Assembly (NCBI RefSeq): GCF_900102815.1
Contig: NZ_FNGF01000008.1
Coordinates: 42,872-106,871, forward strand
Length of the DNA: 64,000 nt
Direction: 5' to 3'
Source: Glycomyces sambucus
GTDB taxonomy: Bacteria > Actinomycetota > Actinomycetes > Mycobacteriales > Micromonosporaceae
Made by a program: the position numbers and the translations under genes. The notes under the pieces are model-generated. The model made no database searches and was not told the origin of the DNA. It saw only the letters and a program-made list of their open reading frames with translations. Positions 59,016 through 64,000 of this stretch are shown here, in pieces; the first letter of the stretch is position 1, and each line of letters begins with the position of its first letter.

Positions 59016-59675
59016 ATGATCGATGTGCTGGTGGTCGACGACGACTTCCGCCTCGTCAACATCCACCGCGGCTTCGTCGAGCGCACCCCCGGATTCCGGG
59101 CGGTCGCCTCGGCCCGCACCGGCGAGGAGACCCTCGCCGCCCTCGACGAGCACCGCCCCGACCTCGTCCTCCTCGACCTGTACCTGCCCGACGTGTTCGG
59201 CCTCGACCTGGTGCGCCGCATGCGGGCCGAAGGCCACGAGACCGACGTCTTCGTCATCTCCGCGGCCCGCGAGTCCGAGGCCGTCCGCGCGGCCGTGCGC
59301 CTCGGCGTCGTCTCCTACCTCCTCAAGCCCTTCGGCTTCGACGAGTTCCAGGAGCGCCTGGAGCAGTACGCGAACCGCCGCGCCGGCCTCGCGATGGCCG
59401 TCCGCGACCAGGCCGACGTCGACCGCGCCTTCGCCCGCACCGGCGCCGCGACCGCCATGCCGAAGGGCTTCAGCACCGAGACCGCCCAGCTCGTCGAGGC
59501 CGCCCTCCGCGACGCCGACGGCTCCCTCTCCGCCGCCGAGTGCGCCGAGCGCATCGGCGTCTCCCGCGTCAGCGCCCGCCGCTACCTCGAACACCTCGCC
59601 GAACGCGGCAGAGCCGAAGTCGCCCTCAAATACGCCGGCCGAGGCCGCCCCGAACGCCGCTACCGCTGGCGCTGA
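59016..59675 (+). CDS. CitB/DcuR-type response regulator
   Basis: A 219-residue response regulator. The receiver has acidic pocket Asp8-Asp9, phospho-acceptor Asp54 (LVLLDLYLPD), Ser/Thr in VISAARE and Lys in YLLKPFGF. The C-terminal helix-turn-helix (about 165-205, SAAECAERIGVSRVSARRYLEHLAE) is of the CitB/DcuR type. GAGGAACC precedes the ATG. With the kinase it probably activates the divergent tctCBA operon when tricarboxylate is present. Confidence 0.93.
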   Translation: MIDVLVVDDDFRLVNIHRGFVERTPGFRAVASARTGEETLAALDEHRPDLVLLDLYLPDVFGLDLVRRMRAEGHETDVFVISAARESEAVRAAVRLGVVSYLLKPFGFDEFQERLEQYANRRAGLAMAVRDQADVDRAFARTGAATAMPKGFSTETAQLVEAALRDADGSLSAAECAERIGVSRVSARRYLEHLAERGRAEVALKYAGRGRPERRYRWR

Positions 59676-59712
59676 CCGGGAGGCACCGCCGGACCTCATG
59701 GGCAATGAATGG

Positions 59713-59742
59713 GCAACGGCCGGGCGAGAGCCCGGCCGTTGC
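59713..59742 (+). terminator. terminator hairpin after the two-component operon
   Basis: A perfect 13-bp stem (gcaacggccgggc and complement) with loop gaga, followed by ttcgtct, closes the kinase/regulator operon. Confidence 0.8.
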
Positions 59743-59782
59743 TTCGTCTATGGGCCGCGTGAACTGCGGCGACATGTGGTCC

Positions 59783-59858
59783 TGGTGGAGTCTAGGGGAA
59801 TCGAACCCCTAACCCCCGCCTTGCAAAGGCGGTGCTCTGCCAATTGAGCTAAGACCCC
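59783..59858 (-). tRNA. tRNA-Ala (anticodon TGC)
   Basis: The minus strand folds as a full cloverleaf of 76 bases: acceptor GGGGTCT/AGACTCC, D arm GCTC/GAGC, anticodon loop TTTGCAA, T arm AGGGG-TTCGATT-CCCCT, and an encoded CCA end. Anticodon TGC reads alanine. Confidence 0.97.
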
Positions 59859-59958
59859 TCGCGGGCCGGCGGTGAGGCCGGTCCGTTCGAGTATCCCCGC
59901 CGCGCAGGCGGCAACAGCGAGGATACCCGCAGCGCAGTGAGCTGGCTAACGCGATTCG

Positions 59959-60090
59959 CTAGCGCACGTCCTCCGCGGAGGTGGTGGCCTCGTGCCACAG
60001 GGTGCGGTCGTCGTTGATCGACTTGACCTTCTTGGCGACCACGAACGCGACCGTCGCCACGCCGGCGACGATCAAGATCTTCTTCCACAT
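59959..60090 (-). CDS. DLW-39 family mini-protein
   Basis: A 43-residue protein, MWKKILIVAGVATVAFVVAK as an N-terminal membrane helix, then KSINDDRTLWHEATTSAEDV. Small proteins with the 'DLW.EAT' ending are conserved in actinobacteria between gyrA and the tRNA genes; here Asp-Leu-Trp reads Thr-Leu-Trp. Function unknown. A longer in-frame start at 60165 is possible but adds unlike sequence. Confidence 0.8.
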   Translation of the reverse strand: MWKKILIVAGVATVAFVVAKKVKSINDDRTLWHEATTSAEDVR

Positions 60091-60210
60091 GGACCCAGGC
60101 CCCCATATCAGAGATTGCCGCGTACAGCAATGCCGCGGTCGGCATCGCGCGATGCGCCTCAGCATAGCGAACTGCGGTACGCCGGACCGTCCGGCTCTGG
60201 GCCCGCACGC

Positions 60211-60813
60211 TCAATACCGGATGCCCGGCGTGTCGCGAGGCCCGGTGTCGCGCGGCCCGGTGAAGAAGGTCTTCGCGGCCGCGAGCGCCGCCGCGTCGCG
60301 CAGGACCTGCCCGGGCCGCGACCCGTACCCCAGGAGCACGCCCCGCCACTCCATGCCCATGTACTCGGCCGAGAGGCGCAGAGTCCCGGCGAGGGGTTCG
60401 GCGACGTCGGGCTCCTCGTCGCCTTGGACGGTGACGCCCCACAGGCGCCGCCCGCCCATGCGGGCCTTGAAGTCCAGGCCGGGCACGCGCAGCCACCCGG
60501 ACCAGTGGTCGAGGTAGTTCTTGACCGAGCCGGACACGGAGTACCAGTACAGCGGGGAGGCGATGACGACGTCGGTGGCCGCGAGGGTCGCGTCCTGGAG
60601 GGTCTTCTCGGCGCCCTCGGCCGCCGGGGTCCGCCCGTCGCCGAGGTGGCGGAGGTCCCGGAACGGCGGCAGGTCGAGGTCGGACAGGCGCAGCCACCGC
60701 TGCGCGGCCTCGGGTTCGAGGTGCTCGGCAGCGGCGCGGACGAGGGTCTCGGTGTTGCCGCCGGTGCGGGAGCTGCCGAGGAGGAACAGGAACGAGCGGG
60801 GCGAGTCGGCCAT
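60211..60813 (-). CDS. NADPH-dependent FMN reductase-like flavoprotein
   Basis: A 200-residue flavodoxin-fold reductase. The FMN phosphate loop is LGSSRTGGNTETLV (about 13-26), the substrate-loop region is IASPLYWYSVSGSVKNYLDHWSG, and the end is typical of the NADPH-dependent FMN reductase/WrbA-like family. It lies between tRNA-Ile and tRNA-Ala, where other actinobacteria often have nothing. The ATG is chosen by alignment to the fold start; the ribosome site is weak. Confidence 0.85.
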   Translation of the reverse strand: MADSPRSFLFLLGSSRTGGNTETLVRAAAEHLEPEAAQRWLRLSDLDLPPFRDLRHLGDGRTPAAEGAEKTLQDATLAATDVVIASPLYWYSVSGSVKNYLDHWSGWLRVPGLDFKARMGGRRLWGVTVQGDEEPDVAEPLAGTLRLSAEYMGMEWRGVLLGYGSRPGQVLRDAAALAAAKTFFTGPRDTGPRDTPGIRY

Positions 60814-60887
60814 GGCGGAGCGCTTTCGGAGCGGGGACGAGGGGTCACCAGGTTCAAGGCCGCGCGGCGGCCCGGGTATTCCGGGCA

Positions 60888-60914
60888 AGAAAAAACCCGC
60901 CGTGTCCGGCGGGT
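60888..60914 (-). terminator. intrinsic terminator of the tRNA-Ile transcript
   Basis: On the minus strand a 7-bp hairpin (acccgcc/ggcgggt, loop ggacac) ends in six T residues and begins 2 bases after the tRNA-Ile CCA end. It is one of the few T-tract terminators in the window. Confidence 0.85.
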
Positions 60915-60916
60915 GT

Positions 60917-60993
60917 TGGTGGGCGTACCAAGACTCGAACTTGGGACCTTCGAGTTATCAGCTCGACGCTCTAACCACCTGAGCTATACGCCC
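60917..60993 (-). tRNA. tRNA-Ile (anticodon GAT)
   Basis: A 77-base cloverleaf on the minus strand: acceptor GGGCGTA/TACGCCC, D arm GCTC/GAGC, anticodon loop CTGATAA with GAT, T arm CCAAG-TTCGAGT-CTTGG, and encoded CCA. It follows gyrA and the DUF3566 gene, as is common in actinobacteria. Confidence 0.98.
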
Positions 60994-61129
60994 TTGCATC
61001 GGCCGCTCATCGGCGGCGCTGGGAAAGATTACCCCACGTTCGCCGCGTGCGCGAATCAGGGGGCCTCCCTCAAGGGACGGGCATCACTGCGTCCTTGGGC
61101 ACTGTCCCTGGCACTCCCGCGGAACGGCG

Positions 61130-61160
61130 GAGCGCCCGCGGCCACCGGCCGCGGGCGCTC
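61130..61160. terminator. terminator hairpin of the gyrA-DUF3566 operon
   Basis: A perfect 14-bp stem (gagcgcccgcggcc and complement) with loop acc lies 13 bases beyond the DUF3566 stop. Confidence 0.8.
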
Positions 61161-61173
61161 CGTCAGGTCAGTG

Positions 61174-61893
61174 CTAGTCGCGCTCGGCGAGCGTGACCTC
61201 GACGCCGCCCACGAGGTCGGCGCACACGTTGTAGATGAACGACCCGAGGGTCGCCAGGGCGGTGAACAGGACCATGTTCACGACGCCGAGCAGGGCCGCG
61301 GCCCCGATGACGCCCTTCGCGGTGATCCTGAAGCCTTCAGTGGCCGCCGCGCCCGAGTCCGCGTTCGAGCCCATGAGCATCTGGAGCATGTCGTTGACGG
61401 TGTCGAACACGCCCATCGCGTCGAGCGCGATGTACAGGACGGTGGTCGCCACGACCATGACGATGAACAGCACGATCGACACGGCGAACGCGAACTTCAT
61501 CACCGACCACGGGTCGATCCGCTTGAGCCGCAGGCGGGCCCGGCGCGGACCCCGCGCCGCGGCCTGGCTGACGGCCGCGCGGGCCGCGCGCACCGCGTCG
61601 GCGACGCGCGCCGACGAGGCGACCCCCGCGGCCTGCTGGGCCGCGGTGTTGCCGGTGGGCCCGGTCGACTGCGGGATCGGCACCGCCTCCGGCGTCAGCG
61701 GGGGCGGCGTCATGCCCGGAGGGCGCCGCAGCGTCAGCGTCTGGTCCTGCGCGGGCGCGGGCGCCGGTTCGGGCGTCACGTCCGGTTTCGACGTGCCCGC
61801 CTCGGCCGGCTTCGCTTCGGACGGCTCGGAGGGCAGCTCCGGCACGTCGTCCTCGCGCTCGGTCTCCGCTGCGGTGGCCTTCGCGTCGGTCAT
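61174..61893 (-). CDS. DUF3566 membrane protein downstream of gyrA
   Basis: A 239-residue protein: a Pro/Glu/Ala-rich disordered cytoplasmic N-terminus (1-125), the signature RLRLKRIDPWSVMKFAFAVS, and two membrane helices (about 137-165 and 195-220). DUF3566 proteins follow gyrA throughout actinobacteria (CwsA-like neighbourhood in mycobacteria is separate); function is not established. Its ATG directly abuts the gyrA stop, so it is translated from the gyrA message. Confidence 0.93.
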   Translation of the reverse strand: MTDAKATAAETEREDDVPELPSEPSEAKPAEAGTSKPDVTPEPAPAPAQDQTLTLRRPPGMTPPPLTPEAVPIPQSTGPTGNTAAQQAAGVASSARVADAVRAARAAVSQAAARGPRRARLRLKRIDPWSVMKFAFAVSIVLFIVMVVATTVLYIALDAMGVFDTVNDMLQMLMGSNADSGAAATEGFRITAKGVIGAAALLGVVNMVLFTALATLGSFIYNVCADLVGGVEVTLAERD

Positions 61894-64000
61894 CTACTCG
61901 TCCTGCCCCTCATCGGGTTCCGGTTCCTCGGCGCTCCTGGTGATGGCGAGCAGCGACACTTCCTCGGGCAGGTCGATCAGCTTGACGCCCTGGGTGTTGC
62001 GGTCCGACGTCTGCCGGACCGGCTTCACAGGAGTCCTGATGACCCCTCCCTCCGAGGTGATCGCGAACAACTCGTCGTCGGGCGTCACCGACAGCGCCCC
62101 AACCAGGTCGCCGCGCCGTTCCGTGATCTTAGCCGTCAGGACGCCCTTGCCGCCGCGGCCCTGCTGCGGATACGCGTCGACCGGAGTCCGCTTCGCGTAA
62201 CCGCGGCTGGTGGCCACGAGGATGTCCATATTATCGCGGAGCACGATCATGGTGAGCAATTCGTCGTCCCCGACGAACCGCATCCCGATCACGCCGCTCG
62301 TCGCCCGGCCCATCGGCCGCAGCGCCTCGTCGGTGGCCTGGAACCGGATCGACTGCGCCTTGCGCGACACCAGCAGCAGGTCGTCCTCCTGCTGGATGAG
62401 CGAGGCGCCGACCAGCTCGTCGCCGTCGCGCAGGTTGATGCCGATGAGGCCGCCCGTGCGCGGGGAGTCGAAGTCGGTGAGCTTGGACTTCTTCACCAGG
62501 CCGTTGCGGGTCGCCAGCACCAGGTACGGCGTCACCTCGTAGTTCGCCATCTGGATGACCTGGGCGATCGTCTCGTCCGGGCCGAACGCGAGGATGTTCG
62601 CCACGTGCTGCCCGCGGGCCGTGCGGCTCGCCTCCGGCAGCTCGTACGCCTTCGCGCGGTACACGCGGCCCTTGTTCGTGAAGAACAGGATCCAGTCGTG
62701 CGTGGTGCACACGAAGAAGTGGCTGACGATGTCGTCCTGCTTGAGCTGCGCGCCCTGGACGCCCTTCCCGCCGCGCTTCTGCGAGCGGAACGAGTCGGTG
62801 GTCGTGCGCTTCACGTACCCGCCGCGGGTGATCGTCACCACGATGTCCTCGCGGGCGATGAGGTCCTCCATGGACACCTCGCCGGCGTCGGGCAGGATCT
62901 GCGTCCGGCGCTCGTCGCCCCAGCGGGCCACGACCGCGCCGAGCTCCTCGCGGATGATCGCGCGGACCCGCTCGGGCTTGGCGAGGATGTCGGCCAGGTC
63001 GGCGATCTTCGCCTCGATCTCGGCCAGCTCGTCGATGATCCGCTGCCGCTCCAGCGCCGCGAGGCGGCGCAGCTGCATGTCGAGGATCGCGACGGCCTGG
63101 ACCTCGTCGACGTCGAGCAGGCTCATGAGGCCCTGCTTCGACTCCTCGGCCGAGGGCGAGCGGCGGATGAGCGCGATCGTCTCGTCGAGCAGGTCGAGGG
63201 CCTTCGCGAGGCCGCGCAGGATGTGGGCGCGCTCCTCGGCCTTGCGCATCCGGTACCGGGTGCGGCGGACGATGACGTCGACCTGGTGCGCCACGTAGTG
63301 GCGGACCATCTGCGCGATGTTCAGCGTCCGCGGGACCCCGTCGACCAGCGCGAGCATGTTCGCGCCGAACGTGTCCTGGAGCTGCGTGTGCTTGTACAGG
63401 TTGTTGAGCACGACCTTCGGGACCGCGTCGCGCTTGAGCACGACCACGATCCGCATGCCGGTGCGGCCCGAGGACTCGTCGCGGATGTCGGCGATGCCGC
63501 CGAGCTTGCCCTCCTTGACGAGGTCGGCGATGCGCTCGGCCAGGTTGTCGGGGTTGACCTGGTACGGCAGCTCGGTGACGACCAGGCACGGGCGGCCCTT
63601 GGTGTCCTCCTCGACCTCGATCACCGCGCGCATCTTGATCGAGCCGCGGCCGGTCCGGTAGGCGTCCTCGATCGCGGCGCGCCCGAGGATGGTCGCGCCG
63701 GTCGGGAAGTCGGGGCCGGTGATGATCCCGAGGATCGCCTCCAGGGCCTCCTCCTCGGTGGCGTCGAAGTGCTCCAGGCACCAGTCGACGGCCCTGGCGA
63801 CCTCGCGGAGGTTGTGCGGCGGGATCTTGGTGGCCATGCCGACCGCGATGCCCTCGGAGCCGTTCACCAGGAGGTTCGGGATGCGGCTGGGGAGGATCGT
63901 CGGCTCGGTGGTCTTGCCGTCGTAGTTCGGCTCGAAGTCCACCGACTCCTCGTCGATGTCCCGCAGCATCTCCATGGCGAGCGGTTCGAGGCGCGACTCG
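61894..64000 (-). CDS. gyrA: DNA gyrase subunit A (5' part beyond the window)
   Basis: Only the 3' part, about 702 codons, is present; the frame is open to the right edge and begins [21 protein letters not shown]. The catalytic Tyr and quinolone region lie outside. The visible part includes the rest of the breakage-reunion domain ([29 protein letters not shown]), the tower and coiled-coil ([23 protein letters not shown]), and the six-bladed C-terminal DNA-wrapping propeller starting near [18 protein letters not shown], with the GyrA-box [12 protein letters not shown]. It introduces negative supercoils with GyrB. It heads the operon with the DUF3566 gene. Confidence 0.98.
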   Translation of the reverse strand, partial: ESRLEPLAMEMLRDIDEESVDFEPNYDGKTTEPTILPSRIPNLLVNGSEGIAVGMATKIPPHNLREVARAVDWCLEHFDATEEEALEAILGIITGPDFPTGATILGRAAIEDAYRTGRGSIKMRAVIEVEEDTKGRPCLVVTELPYQVNPDNLAERIADLVKEGKLGGIADIRDESSGRTGMRIVVVLKRDAVPKVVLNNLYKHTQLQDTFGANMLALVDGVPRTLNIAQMVRHYVAHQVDVIVRRTRYRMRKAEERAHILRGLAKALDLLDETIALIRRSPSAEESKQGLMSLLDVDEVQAVAILDMQLRRLAALERQRIIDELAEIEAKIADLADILAKPERVRAIIREELGAVVARWGDERRTQILPDAGEVSMEDLIAREDIVVTITRGGYVKRTTTDSFRSQKRGGKGVQGAQLKQDDIVSHFFVCTTHDWILFFTNKGRVYRAKAYELPEASRTARGQHVANILAFGPDETIAQVIQMANYEVTPYLVLATRNGLVKKSKLTDFDSPRTGGLIGINLRDGDELVGASLIQQEDDLLLVSRKAQSIRFQATDEALRPMGRATSGVIGMRFVGDDELLTMIVLRDNMDILVATSRGYAKRTPVDAYPQQGRGGKGVLTAKITERRGDLVGALSVTPDDELFAITSEGGVIRTPVKPVRQTSDRNTQGVKLIDLPEEVSLLAITRSAEEPEPDEGQDE

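Overview
The window is high-GC actinobacterial chromosome: strong third-position GC bias, many GTG/TTG starts, several apparently leaderless genes, and actinobacterial markers (gyrA followed by a DUF3566 membrane gene, tRNA-Ile, a DLW-39 mini-protein and tRNA-Ala; a prpDBC locus with an IrrE-type PrpR). A Glycomycetaceae/Micromonosporaceae-like soil or plant-associated organism would fit, but the family is inference. gyrA is cut by the right edge and is transcribed leftward, so gyrB and oriC probably lie just to the right.

Layout. 1-5.3 kb: acetyltransferase, alpha/beta hydrolase, secreted pectate lyase with its own promoter/operator, LigD-type polymerase, and an ArsR/SRPBCC pair. 5.3-6.3 kb: an AT-richer island carrying a four-helix membrane protein, next to a truncated LacI-family regulator. 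6.3-9.4 kb: glycogen-debranching-type glucosidase and a TetR/O-acetyltransferase pair with a perfect palindromic operator. 9.4-14.5 kb: methylcitrate cycle (prpD-prpB-prpC) with divergent prpR. 14.5-25.3 kb: Kup, GH43 xylosidase, universal stress protein, arginine antiporter plus arginine deiminase, SigJ-like sigma factor, DUF2975/XRE pair, aldo-keto reductase and rhodanese. 25.4-30.8 kb: ECF sigma factor coupled to a membrane protein with an extracytoplasmic beta-rich domain, then GT4 glycosyltransferase coupled to a GH92 mannosidase. 30.9-37 kb: assorted single enzymes. 37-44.8 kb: tsaE-tsaB-rimI-tsaD (t6A tRNA modification), alanine racemase, and metE under a cobalamin riboswitch. 44.9-59.7 kb: SDR, S8 protease, paired FluC fluoride channels, dicarboxylate symporter, TetR/DUF2306 pair, DUF418 protein, and a tripartite tricarboxylate transporter (tctC-tctB-tctA) beside a CitA/CitB-type two-component system. 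59.7-64 kb: tRNA genes and gyrA.

Functional themes: degradation of plant and fungal polysaccharides (PL1, GH43, GH92, debranching enzyme), use of C3/C4/C6 acids (prp, DAACS symporter, Tct with two-component control), arginine catabolism, and housekeeping genes near the origin. Regulation is unusually readable: at least seven inverted repeats sit over or beside promoters, several next to a cognate-looking regulator gene. The least ordinary parts are the AT-rich island at about 5.5-6.3 kb, the sigma-factor/surface-domain pair at 25.5-26.9 kb, and the hairpin-rich geneless stretch beside it.
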